Under the pieces are notes generated by a model. The model was not told the origin of the DNA, did not search any database, and was given only the letters and a program-made list of their open reading frames with translations. A stretch of DNA of 64,000 nucleotides from Ashinkailepas kermadecensis (lineage: Eukaryota > Arthropoda > Thecostraca > Neolepadidae), in assembly GCA_034440615.1 (NCBI GenBank), contig JAOTOM010004840.1:186001-250000 (forward strand), given 5' to 3'. This document shows, piece by piece, positions 22,851 to 33,300 of this stretch; within the stretch, counting starts at the first letter, position 1; each line of letters opens with the position of its first letter. Made by a program: the position numbers and the translations under genes.

Positions 22851-24783
22851 GTAAGGGTGTTCTGTGTTCTGTCGTCTACGTTTTCCGCGCGGTCTGACAA
22901 TGCGAGGTCTTTTGGTCGAAGCTCCCTTAAACCCAATTAACTAGCTGACAACGCGAGGTCTGACAAAGCCCATGGAACTTCTTTTTGCACTCATCAAACA
23001 TAATTTGAATGCTCTGTGCCTAAAATCACGCTTTCACAGCACGATTTCATGTTCATGCACAACGTGTCAAATGGGTGGCTCGGCCGTCGAGTACTGCACG
23101 CATCATTTATGTTACCGGCTCCCCTGAGGATAAACAGGAGCCCGTTCTCCGAAGGCTCCCTATGCACACGTAGCCACTGCTCAGAATGGTCGCTTCCATC
23201 GTATCCAGGCCAACCGCACACCTCGTGGGTGTTGCATTTGTGCGTTGTCCTGGCAACGCTATCCACCCAGTAATGTTCAGCATCTGCACCAGTGACCTCT
23301 CATCTTGCACGTTTCACCAACGAACAACGTGGTCACCTGTGCCGACGGCTCTGTCCCGGGCAGTGATCCACCTAACGAGGTGGACCTGATTGATTTGCGG
23401 GGAGAGCGGCATAGGTTTGCTGGCCACGCGGTTTAAGTCTAGCAGGCTGAAAGTCGATCTCAGCTCAAGTCGATATCACTTGGCTTAAGATCACCGGAGG
23501 CCATAGGTACCATTTTAATAGGCACGGTAGTTACCGCCAAGGTGTACGGACCTTATAATAGTTTTCGACCGTGTAAATATGTAAGGTGAATATAATATGC
23601 AATAATATGAAAAATAGTAATAATATGTAGATATGAAATGATCCTGTAAAAAGCAAGGAAAAACAGACGAAAATTTTCAGAGCGATTATCGATCTCAAAA
23701 TTTCAGCAGGGAAACAGACTGCTTAAGTTATATCGCTATGTCACGGTAATCTCTCATGGTCTACCATGGTAGTCTGTCACGGTCTGTCACGTTAACCTGT
23801 CACGGTCTGGCGCGGTAACACTCTGAAGTGGTCAAGCTGTATATCCGTCTCACAGCCTTGAGAATGTCCATGCGGGCAGTAGTGTTTCCGTACATCACCC
23901 ACTACCTGCCGGTGTGTGCTTCATTAACACACTGTTTGCGCGGCAGTGTGGGCAAGATGTTTCAGTTTGCCAGCAGGGTCGTGACAGGGAGCACTAGTCT
24001 GAGCATCCATCTAGGGTCCGAAAACTGCGCGGATGAATGCCATTCACGGCACTCAGCACCATCACTGAGCACAAGAACTGGTGCATATATAATGGTTCAC
24101 AAGCGTAACGGACCTTCAAATCTCAAACCCAGCTGATTCCCGTGCCGATTTGCCGCTGCTAGCCAGTTGCACGGCCATGAGCCAGGTGCTGCACACGCAG
24201 TAATGTCGGGAGATCACCCGTATAGCCACACCAATGAGGGCTCTACACGGGCTGGACTCCCTGGCCAACCAGGACACGTGATGGACACTAGACCAGGCCC
24301 TCTCAAACATGTCTCCGACCGTTGTACGCAGCGAGCGTAACGTGAATGTTCGCGTTTACAGTGCTTCCTCTTTATGTTCCGTATTTTGCTGTTTTCACGA
24401 TTGTGTTGCCATTTTTATAGTTTTGGTGTAGTGTTATGCACACCCGTTATAGATTGTGTCAATACCTACCATCTCATGAGAATATCACGGCAAGTTTGCG
24501 TTCCGTTTCTGAGGACTGCATGACAGTGTGCGGATGAGGGCCATCTTTCATGGATTAACCAACGAAGCTCTGGTAGCTAAATAAAGAAATAAAGGCATAA
24601 ACTACTAAACACATAGCTTCCCATTTTAATTCTCACAGCACGCAGGGGAACAGTTTGTGTCTGTGGCGCGAGCAGGGACAGAAGAGGCCCAGGCTGATCT
24701 GACCTGGTCCAACATAACCCCACCGAACTTCTCGGATCGAACAAACCGGCGCTATTCTGTCCTCACATGACCTGATCCGACAG
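22851..24783. other. ARMC2 intron 5
   Basis: No exon recognised. Short CACGGT-type repeats occur at 23735-23820. The rest is unique-looking. Confidence 0.5.
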
Positions 24784-24956
24784 GTCACCTTCTGGACACT
24801 GTGGGCCGCAGCAGCCCGCTGGACGACGCCGAGGCATGTGTATACAGCTACGGCGCCCTCAAGTTTCTCACCATGAATCCAGCGCTTGTGTCGCGACTCA
24901 TGAACCTCGGCATCCTGGACCTGGTCGTACTGCATATCAAACTGATCACCGCCGTG
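24784..24956 (+). CDS. ARMC2: ARMC2 exon 6
   Basis: Encodes HLLDTVGRSSPLDDAEACVY and SYGALKFLTMNPALVSRLM, then LGILDLVVLHIKLITAV, aligning with the vertebrate segment containing YCMGSIKFIS and AVEILINLIKQI. The acceptor is GATCCGACAG and the donor GTAAGT. Phase 1 in, phase 0 out. The last exon bases (GATCACCGCC) recur in the minisatellite that follows. Confidence 0.95.
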
Positions 24957-24996
24957 GTAAGTGTCCGGCGAGCCGTGTACTAGTTACCACCCAGGT

Positions 24997-25195
24997 GTTA
25001 GGTGGAGGATGTGCTCATCACCGCCCGGCGAGTCGTGCGCTGGTCACCGCCAAGGTGTTGGGTGGAGGATGTGCTCATCACCGCCCGGCGAGCCGTGCAC
25101 TGGTTTCCGCCAAGGTGTTGAGTGGGGGATGTGCTCATCACCTCCCGGAGAGACGTGCATTGGTTTCCGCCAAGGTGTTGGATGGAGGATATGAC
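24997..25195 (+). repeat. 60-bp minisatellite derived from the exon 6 donor side
   Basis: Three to four copies of a 60-bp unit with CTCATCACCGCCCGGCGAGC, CAAGGTGTTGGGTGGAGGAT and GTG. The real junction reads GATCACCGCCGTG|GTAAGTGTCCGGCGAGC, so each unit keeps both flanks but lacks the GTGGTAAGTGTC between them: donor-derived copies without a donor. Confidence 0.75.
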
Positions 25196-25644
25196 GTGAT
25201 AGATGTGGAGGTACGGTACATCATATACGGTGGAATTAGAGCAGGGAATGCTCCATCCACCTCGGAAAATTTACCCATTTGCCCTATTACGGTTCGCCAC
25301 CAGAGTTGTGACTGTCACCACGCCGGCGCGATCATTGAGCACAGTATCCGCATACTGGTGCTTAGACTGGTTCACAAGCCTAACCGATGGACTTATAGCC
25401 ATGGACGTTGCATGGGGGTGGGGGGTGGGGGTAGAAGTGATTCAAAGGTGACTGCCCTCCCAGTTTTGGACATTTATACGGCCTTGGTGCATAACGCTAG
25501 TTGCTCTCTGGCTGCCAGCCTGGGCTACAACAGACACCGTCACCACTATGGTCTGACCGGAATGAGGGTGTGCCGGAGTCCTGCACCCGGCACTGCTGTG
25601 GACTGAGGTATCGCAGTGATGCCTCCCGGGGAGGGGGGGGTGCT

Positions 25645-26100
25645 CCTGTAAGCTGTACTGTGGATGTTGATAGTGTGCTGCTCTCCTATGCTGTGGATGT
25701 TGATAGCGTGCTTGCTACTCTGCTGTGCTCCAGCTGTTGACGGTGTGAGTTATGATGCGACTGTTGGCGGCCTGTATCTGCGATGTGTTGTAGCTGTTGG
25801 CGTGCTGCTGTGCTGTGCTGTAACTGTTGATGGCATGCTGCTGAGTTATGTGACAGTTGATAGCTTACTTCTGAGCTATGATGTGACAGTTGCCGGTGTG
25901 CTGCTGTGCTGTGTTGTAGCTGTTGATGGCATACTGCTGAGCTATGATGTGACAGTTGATGGCGTACTGCTGAGCTATGATGTGACAGCTGACGGTGTGC
26001 TTCTGTGCTGTACTGTGCTGTAGCTGTTGATGATGTGCTGCTGTGCTGTGCTGTGCTGTGGCTGTTGATGGTGTGCTGCTGTGCTGTGCTGTAACTGTTC
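25645..26100. repeat. Degenerate 21-27-bp repeat before exon 7
   Basis: Repeated GTGCTGCTGTGCTGT and AACTGTTGATGGCATGCTG phrases run up to about 25 bp before exon 7. Unit lengths vary and copies are shuffled. Long open frames here are repeat artefacts. Confidence 0.8.
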
Positions 26101-26125
26101 ATTGCCTATCGCCCTGTTGCCACAG

Positions 26126-26322
26126 AAGCTGGAGAGTAAGCGCGTGTCGGAGCAGACTGGCCACGCGCTGTACCAGCTGACGGGAGTGTTGCGTAACCTG
26201 GCCAACGTGGAGTCGACACTGCCGCAGCTGGTGACGGCCGGCGCCACTCAACAGGTGTCCAACGTCCTGTCGCTCTTCTCGGCAGACATGGACGTCATCT
26301 CGAACGTGGCCCGCATACTCAG
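26126..26322 (+). CDS. ARMC2: ARMC2 exon 7
   Basis: Encodes KLESKRVSEQTGHALYQLTG, then VLRNLANVESTLPQLVTAGA and LFSADMDVISNVARIL, matching the vertebrate segment with TATLRNLVD and DVCTNIARIFSKL. The acceptor is CCCTGTTGCCACAG and the donor GTCAGT. Phase 0 in, 2 out. This is a classic armadillo repeat (LRNLAN core). Confidence 0.96.
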
Positions 26323-26339
26323 GTCAGTTGGGTCACGCT

Positions 26340-26475
26340 TGCACTCTATCTCCCGCTCTCTTTCTCTCTCTCTTACTCACACTATCACTCACTCTCACTC
26401 ACCCTCTTACTCACACTCACTCACCCTCTTACTCACACTCACTCACTCACTCTCACTCACTCTCACTCTATTTGG
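26340..26475. repeat. Low-complexity CTCACT tract
   Basis: Begins with TCTC-rich sequence and becomes ACTCACTCTC-type hexamers, starting about 18 bp after the exon 7 donor. Confidence 0.85.
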
Positions 26476-27219
26476 GCAAAGATGATTAAATACGTGTGAA
26501 AATAAGGCACAGCGCGCTGGCGTGGCTAATGCGAGACCTGAAATCAATGTCCAACAGTCCGAAAAAAAGACCGGAACGAAAATCAAACCATTTAGATCCC
26601 GACAACACAGAAAAGAGAGCCTATTACGGAAATTAATGGGACATTACCACATTTCTAATTAGGGCATTCATTTTATTAGCTTGAGTAAAACTACCAGTGC
26701 TCGTCTCCACGGACACAATTGCTTCTTTCTGTTATCCGCTACGTTCAGACATAGTTTAATAGAGAGGGTGTTCATGATAAGGATGGGGCCACATTGTTGC
26801 GCCTTTTCAACATCTTCATACTTTATCAAAATGAGGCGTGAATGCTAGTGGGGAAAATAAGTGCAAGATTTGAGAATGGGGGCTAGCAACATGCCTGACC
26901 AGCTATGTTGAACACACAGCATCCCGCAAATGATTGTTTCCTTTCTTTTTGCTTAACCGGTGTCACCTGGGTCCAGGGCGAAGCAACTTGCACTGCTGTA
27001 GCGACCGTCATCACAGGTATCGCTGGACTGTTTGTTTCGTCATCGCTGGAGCGGCTGTAGCTGCTGGAGCAGCTGTGATCAGGCCACTGGAACAGCTGTG
27101 GCCGCTTGGGCGGTCGTCATCGCCAGGACGGCTGTGGCCGTTGGGGCGGCCGTGGCCACAGGGGCGGCCGCCGTCCCTGTGGCCACAGGGGCGGCGCTGC
27201 AGTGGCGGTGGGTGACATT
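26476..27219. other. ARMC2 intron 7, left part
   Basis: AT-rich sequence followed by a GC-rich repetitive patch at 27040-27200 with GGCCACAGGGGCGG phrases. GTGGCCACAGGG and its reverse complement form a 12-bp hairpin at about 27150-27186. No exon recognised. Confidence 0.5.
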
Positions 27220-28640
27220 CCTAGTCCTTGGCAGCATTTATGGCTTTCAAGGACATTATATTTATGGGGCTGGCCTTCAGTATTCCTCGAAAACCATCAC
27301 CAGTTCTTAAGGACTTGCTTAGCTCTCAGGCGCCCATCCCAAAGCGCAGGGATATCCCAGTCCAGTTATCTCTGGCCCTCAGGATACCTATGCATCTTTC
27401 AGGAGCCGTCTCCAACTTGTACGGGCAATTTGCAATCGTAAAAACTGTCTGGCTTTCAGGGAATCCTGCAGCTCCGAGACAAGCCTCGCGATTTCCAGCT
27501 AACGCCGCCAGCTCTCGGAACACTCCTTAGCTCTTAGGTGGCTGTGTGCATCCCTCATTGCTTCTCCCAAGCCCCAGGAGCATCACAGTCCGGTCCGCTC
27601 TAAGGGATCTTCCCAATCCTCAACAGTCTGTCGGGCATGCAAGGACATTTTAGCTCTGAAACTGGCTCTCGGTATTCCCCGAAACCATCGCAAGCCCTTG
27701 GGGACGAGTGGTCTAGGGGTAAGATGCTCGTCTCACAATCGAAAGATTGTGGGTTCGAATCTCACCTGTCGCTACTCTTCGCCCGCGACCAATCGACGTG
27801 AGAGATTGGCGACGCTATATGACTCAACGGTCGACGTGTCGTAAAACCAATAACCAACCAATAACCAACCAGCCCCGAACCGTCTTCGTAACTTGGGCCT
27901 TTATCACGCAAGGGGCCCGCTGTGCGGTTTCGGCCCCATCGGTCCAGGGGCCCTTCATACCGCCTCTGGGCCCCCTCCGACGGCCCGAGATCCTCCCGCA
28001 GTTAGGGGTCCTCTCCGCCGGCCAGCTTGGCGATCCAGGGTCTTGGCGTCTTGGCGATCCAGGGCCTTCTCCATCAGGCCGGACGCTTTGTTTCAACAGT
28101 TTGGCCCCTTCCATCATGTCAGGGGCCCTTGTGCGGCCTGGCCCCATCCGTCGGCCCAAGGGCCCTTTCTGACTGCTCAAGGTTCTCTCCGGCAACTAAG
28201 TCCCACCTGTCGTCTCAGGGGCGCTATTTGATGATGGCCTAAGGCCTTTTCCGGCAAGTCGGAGGTCCTTTTTTCAAACGTTTGTCTCGGCTTGGGCTTC
28301 GCCGAGAGTCCAGGGGCCTTTCATATTGGCTCGAGGCCTTCTTCCGTCAACTCGGGGCTCTTCCAACTATCCGAGGCCCCCTCCGTCGATCTAGAAGTCC
28401 TTCACGTTAACCCAGCCAAGGATCCTCAATATTTTACTGAAGGTACTCTCCATTGACTCGGGGCTCTCTTCATTGACTCGGGGTCCTCTTCATCGACTTG
28501 GGACCCTTTCCGTCAGCCCCGGGTTCCTTTCGTCAGTCCAGGGGCCCTATACGTCGGCCCAGAGGGCCCGACGGGCCAATCTGAATCTCCAGAGGGTGGC
28601 CCTTCACCCGCCCCCTTGGCTACGCCACTGGGTCCGAGCA
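27220..28640. repeat. Composite GC-rich degenerate repeat block, copy 2
   Basis: Has the same phrase types and order as 9370-12680: TTCCTCGAAAACCATCACCAG-like phrases, a SINE, then TCGGCCCAGGG-like phrases, ending in GGCTACGCCACTG. It sits inside ARMC2 intron 7. Confidence 0.7.
27700..27868 (+). mobile_element. tRNA-derived SINE in ARMC2 intron 7
   Basis: Intact A-box and B-box regions, the family body, and a tail extended by a second AATAACCAACC unit. No clear target duplication was found. It is inserted at the same junction of the composite block as in copy 1, so it may have travelled with that block. Confidence 0.88.
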
Positions 28641-28888
28641 TGCTCCCTTGTTAATTGTTGATGTATGTGTGATAAACCTCAGAAAGTAATCTCCAATGCA
28701 AGATTTCATTTGCTTTTTTAGTGGTATTTTGGGTATTTCCTTATGCCAGTTTTAAGTATCGTACACCTATTTTTTTAAACTTTATATTGGAAGCTGCCAA
28801 CGATGGAAACCAAAACTGCTGTTTCCCTGATTTCCATCAGGAACTTCGGTCACTTCAGCCATATTTAGAGCATAGCTCAAAATCCGAA

Positions 28889-29853
28889 CCAGGAGAGAGG
28901 AAATGATAACATCGCAATGTTACAACGATAACAATACGTTTTGAGCGCAATGGTGATGAACAACAACAAATTTACCTACGACTTTGAACAAGAGGAAACA
29001 TGACTCATTCTAATAACAGTATCGAGCAGGTACCAGTTTTGGAACATGCAACGGCCACAGTAATATATTGCCACTGGTTAATTCATTTAACTAGAGGCGA
29101 GGTCAACTATTTTGGGGTGGAAAAATATCGTTTATGCAATGTTATTAGTCGCGCATCTACGCTTTATGAAGTCGAACGTCAGGTAATGTTTAGTGCAATG
29201 TACTGAGTTCTTTTATTTTTTTTAGGGACGTATTTTATGGTCAAGCTCCATAAAATACGAGTTGCACTTTCCACGCGCAACTATTTAACTCCAATGTTTA
29301 GTTGATAGAATTAGCTTGCATGGGAATTAAATCTGGCGAAACACATGTATGTATTGAACATTTAATGAGATTCTCCCGAAGCGTCTTTACATGCGAGTTA
29401 AGGCTGCATCCAAAGCAACGTGCTTGGATTCTGTCGAGCTTAACCATAAAATATGTCGCTAAAAATCAAGTAGTTAAGTGCATTACCATAAACATTGCTT
29501 GTCATTCCGTTTCATAATGTGTAGATGTGCGAATAACAACATTGCATATAACATAAACTATATTGTTTCCACCCAAAAAATAGCTGACCTCGCCTCCAGT
29601 TAAATTTACTTTACCCGTGGCCATATATTGTTGTGGCTGTTACCTGTTCGATTTATGGTACCTGCTCGATCCTGTTATTTGAATGAGTTACGTTTCCTCT
29701 TGTTGGAAGTAGATTGATCTTTTGTCGTTGTCCATCACCATTGTGTTGACCACAATGGTGGTCCACCAACGATACAATATTACAATACGGCAAAACCGTA
29801 TTGTAATATTGTATCGTTGTAACATTGCGATGCTATCATTTTCCTTTTCCTGG
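28889..29853. mobile_element. Foldback element with long inverted arms and nested hairpins
   Basis: CCAGGAGAGAGGAAATGATA at the left matches the reverse complement of the right end (TCATTTTCCTTTTCCTGG with indels), and similarity continues inward for over 200 bp (for example AGAGGCGAGGTCAACTATTT against AAATAGCTGACCTCGCCTCC). Inside lie a perfect 12-bp hairpin (about 29229-29260) and a perfect 24-bp hairpin (29767-29790 with 29796-29819, loop CAAAA). There is no transposase frame, so it is non-autonomous. Confidence 0.85.
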
Positions 29854-31040
29854 CTCTGGGGAGTGTTTTGTGCCTTCAGGTAAGGGCCTCACCATCAGTC
29901 TCATATAATAATTATAATGCACCATATGTGGCAAGCTGGATTTCGCATGCACATTGATAACTATGCACTTCGTGTGTGCCAGAAATGACCACACTGTCTG
30001 CAATAAAGGAATGGGTGTGTGCGGGCATGGTGAAATATGAACACAGGAGTCGCGCAAAGTGGTCGTTTGCAGCGTTCTGCATGGCGACGGTGCCTGACAT
30101 GTCGCTACATAACGCTAGCACAAAACCCTGGTGGCGAACGTGTGGCTACACCACGCAATGTGTGGTTACCACGAATGTGTGGCTACACCACACATTCACC
30201 ACATGGTGCCGCTGCGAATCGCAGATACAACCCGCAGTTCCGCTGTGGCGGTGGTTATGTCGAAGTGTGTGGCACATCTCCGAACAGACAGCCGAGCTTT
30301 CGGACCAAGCGGATGCTTGTTAGTTTGTTATTTGGCTTTAGGGCGCTTCGACCGCGTACGGCGGATGCGATGTGCACAAGTCACAGATGTGCAACTCCTG
30401 TTTCGTATGTAAGTAGTTTACAATCATCCCCAGTTTTATATGCCGGGAGACAGAGTGGTGACAGGTTTGGTCCGGAGCAGGATGGTAATAGGGCTGGTCG
30501 GATGGCGGGTCAAAACGAGCTGGCGGCATGGAATTGGTCGGGCGGAGTGTGCAGCGGGCAGCGTATGTCTTGCATAACCGACGTGGAAGCTCGTCTTCAA
30601 ATCGATATCCATTTAGCTTTCGCCCTATGTTGTGTCCTCTGCAACAGCTGTGAAACTGCTACGCATTTCTCTTTGATGTACATGCGGCGTAGGTATGGCA
30701 TTCCGTGCAGTTTATTTGTAGTCGTATTTGGCGCCGTAAATATGAAGGATCATACGAACTTTCTAGGTAGTTTCCATGCTTCTATGTCAACATTTCAATG
30801 ATGCTCTCTGGAGTGTGATTAGTACCCCTTTCCGGTCGCTCGGTGCAATATTTACGTCTGAATTCATTCACACCCAGTTAATATAACAACTTGTGAGTGA
30901 GAACAATTAGGGGATGTGCCTCATCTTGTTTAATGTCGAATAAGGTAACTTATCACGGGGACCGGAGGAAGTCTACTGGACTGGGAATTCAAGTCGCCAT
31001 ATTCCTTCTCGCCCCTTCCACCCCTCATCACAATGGCCGT
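29854..31040. other. ARMC2 intron 7, right part
   Basis: Unique-looking sequence with an open frame near 30037-30801 that matches no family I recognise and has no coding-like composition. GTGTGGCTACCAC-type short repeats occur near 30135-30200. Confidence 0.45.
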
Positions 31041-31758
31041 GACACGCATATACGAACATCGCATGTGATCGATGCCCCTCCTATCCAGCAATATCATCAC
31101 ATGTGAACGGTAACCTTCCCCTCCTGTATTATCATCTCATATTACGAGCGCCCCTCCCCTCCGGCAGTATCATCTATTGTGAGCTGTGCTAAATGACCAA
31201 TGCAGTCGATGCGCCCTAGAGCCCCCACCCCCACCCCCACCCCCACCCCAACCCCTCTATTGTGAGCTGTAGCAGTATCAGCTCATGTGACTGGTACTCT
31301 TCCTCTCCGGAATTGCCATCGCATGAAACTTGCGCCGCTCCCCTACGGTGTCAGCATGTCATGTGACCGGAGTTATTCTCACAGGGCAGTAGCATCTCGT
31401 GCTACCGGTGCCTCTCCCTTCCGATGTTAGCATGTCATGTGACCGGAGTTACTCCCCTAGTGCAGTAGCATCTCATGTGACCGGTGCCTCTTCCCTCCGG
31501 TAGTAGCATGTCATGTGACCGGAGTTACTCCCCTAGTGCAGTAGCATCTCACGTGACCGGTGTCTCTCCCCTTCGGTAGTAGCATGTGATGTGACTGGAG
31601 TTACTTGCCTAGAGCAGTAGCATCTCATCTAGCCCGTGCCTCTCCCTTCCGGCTATGTCATCTCATGGACGATGTGGCCAATCATAAGCTGTGTCTGCTG
31701 TGTCTGTGACCTGTGCCCCTGCTTCCGGCCGTGTAACCCGCCACCTCCCCTCCGGCAG
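31041..31758 (+). repeat. About 37-bp array derived from the exon 8 acceptor
   Basis: Loose units with CCCCTCCCCTCCGGCAGTATCATCT followed by ATGTGACCGGTGCC-like sequence. The real junction is CCTCCCCTCCGGCAG|CATCATCTCC. A copy near 31150 matches it over 15 bases before the AG and most of the exon start. Many other copies have lost the AG (for example TTCGGTAGTAGCATG). A CCCCCA run lies at about 31218-31250. Confidence 0.75.
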
Positions 31759-31927
31759 CATCATCTCCACACACGACGGCTGCTGCGAGCGGCTGGTCCA
31801 GAGCGACCTTAGCTTCCGCGCCTGTATCAAGGTGCTCAACAAGTACCCGGGCGCCGCGGCCATTGTAGTCCGGCTCGGCTACGCCCTGGGAAACCTGATG
31901 GCGCGTTCCGAGCAGGCTCGGGTCAAG
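31759..31927 (+). CDS. ARMC2: ARMC2 exon 8
   Basis: Encodes IISTHDGCCERLVQSDLSFR, then ACIKVLNKYPGAAAIVVRLG and YALGNLMARSEQARVK, matching the human segment FSKLTSYRDCCTAL ... VVRVVFILGNLTAKNNQARE. Acceptor CCTCCGGCAG, donor GTAGGT, phase 2 in and 0 out. This is an armadillo repeat with the typical LGNL core. Confidence 0.96.
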
Positions 31928-32595
31928 GTAGGTCATGGCCGCTGCAGGCTTCAGGCTAACCGTCATGTTCGTTACAAGGTCAGTGTCATGTCACTGTCGC
32001 GACAGCCTTGAGGTCATCCGTCACACTCAGATGTCAGCCAGGTCACGGTCGCCGCAGGTGCAGTGTCAGGTCAGGTCACGGTCATCGATGGGTTAGCCGT
32101 GGGTCACGGTCAGCTCCATGGCCTCTGTCGTGGTCATTCACGGGCGGAGGACAGGTCATGATGAGCACAAGGTCGTCCTCAGCCAGGTGCATCGCAGGGT
32201 CGAGGTCAACTGATACGGAGTGAGAGCTTGTGATTGCATCCAGCGGTCATCAAACATACGTGCTGAAAGTGCTCGCATGGTGTGCGCCTTCACTTGACCG
32301 ACAGCGCTGCACCTTGCACGGTGCAGCGTACACTTTCCCCTCAGCTAGGATGCGGAGCCGAGGCAGAACACTGGGGTTGGGTTGTGGACCGAATGCTAGT
32401 CTACCCGGCCTGTGCCTTCCCTCGCCGGCTCGTTGCACCGAGGGGCTGTCTTGTGCTCTTGTGTACGGAAGCCTCGCCGCCCCTGCCCTGGCACCTTCAG
32501 TGAGTGTGCGTCACCTTTCTATGTACTGAATCTTCGTGCTGATTCTCCACTCGCATCTTCAGGGTGTTTGTAGCGTTCCTCCTCCTTACCTACAG
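31928..32595. other. ARMC2 intron 8
   Basis: Contains loosely repeated AGGTCA and CAGGTCACGGTC phrases at 31930-32220. No exon recognised. Confidence 0.5.
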
Positions 32596-32688
32596 CTACC
32601 ACCCGTTTTCTGGCAGTGAGACCTGCATTAACATTTCTTCAGCGTACACCTTCCGCCCGTTTTCTGATAGTGGGACTTGCATTGGCAG

Positions 32689-32700
<12 letters not shown>
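32596..32700 (+). repeat. Two-copy duplication of the exon 9 acceptor
   Basis: CCACCCGTTTTCTGGCAGTG with GACCTGCATTAACATTTCTTCAGCG is followed about 54 bp later by CCGCCCGTTTTCTGATAGTG with GGACTTGCATTGGCAGTTCTTCAGCG. The second copy is the functional acceptor plus exon start (GGCAG|TTCTTCAGCG). The first has lost its AG at that position. Confidence 0.85.
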
Positions 32701-32970
<270 letters not shown>

Positions 32971-33034
32971 GTGAGCACCGCCTGCAGACAGCACCAATGG
33001 TAATCTGCCGGGCAGACGTGGGTGCCAATGTGGG

Positions 33035-33300
33035 TATCTAGTGTGGGTCTGAGTGCGATCCTGTAGTGTGGATGTGGGTGTGAGTGTGGGTGTGGTCCTG
33101 TAGTGTGGATGTGAGTGTGGGTGTGGTCCTGTAGTGTGGATGTAGGTGTGGCTCCTGCAGTGTGATGCGGATGTTGGTATAGTTCTGTAGCGTGGGTGTG
33201 GGTGTGAGTGTGGTCCTGTAGTGTGGATGTGGGTGTGGGTGTGGTCCTGTAGTGTAAATGTGGGTCTGGGTGTAATCCAGTATGGGTGTGAGTGCGTATC
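33035..33300. repeat. Degenerate GT-rich repeat after exon 9
   Basis: Repeated GTGGTCCTGTAGTGTGGATG and TGGGTGTGAGTGTG phrases, about 34-43 bp per unit with indels. Confidence 0.85.

Noticed and set aside
30037..30801. Possible protein gene in ARMC2 intron 7
   Set aside because: Needs a non-ATG start, has no recognisable domain, and its composition does not resemble the real exons.
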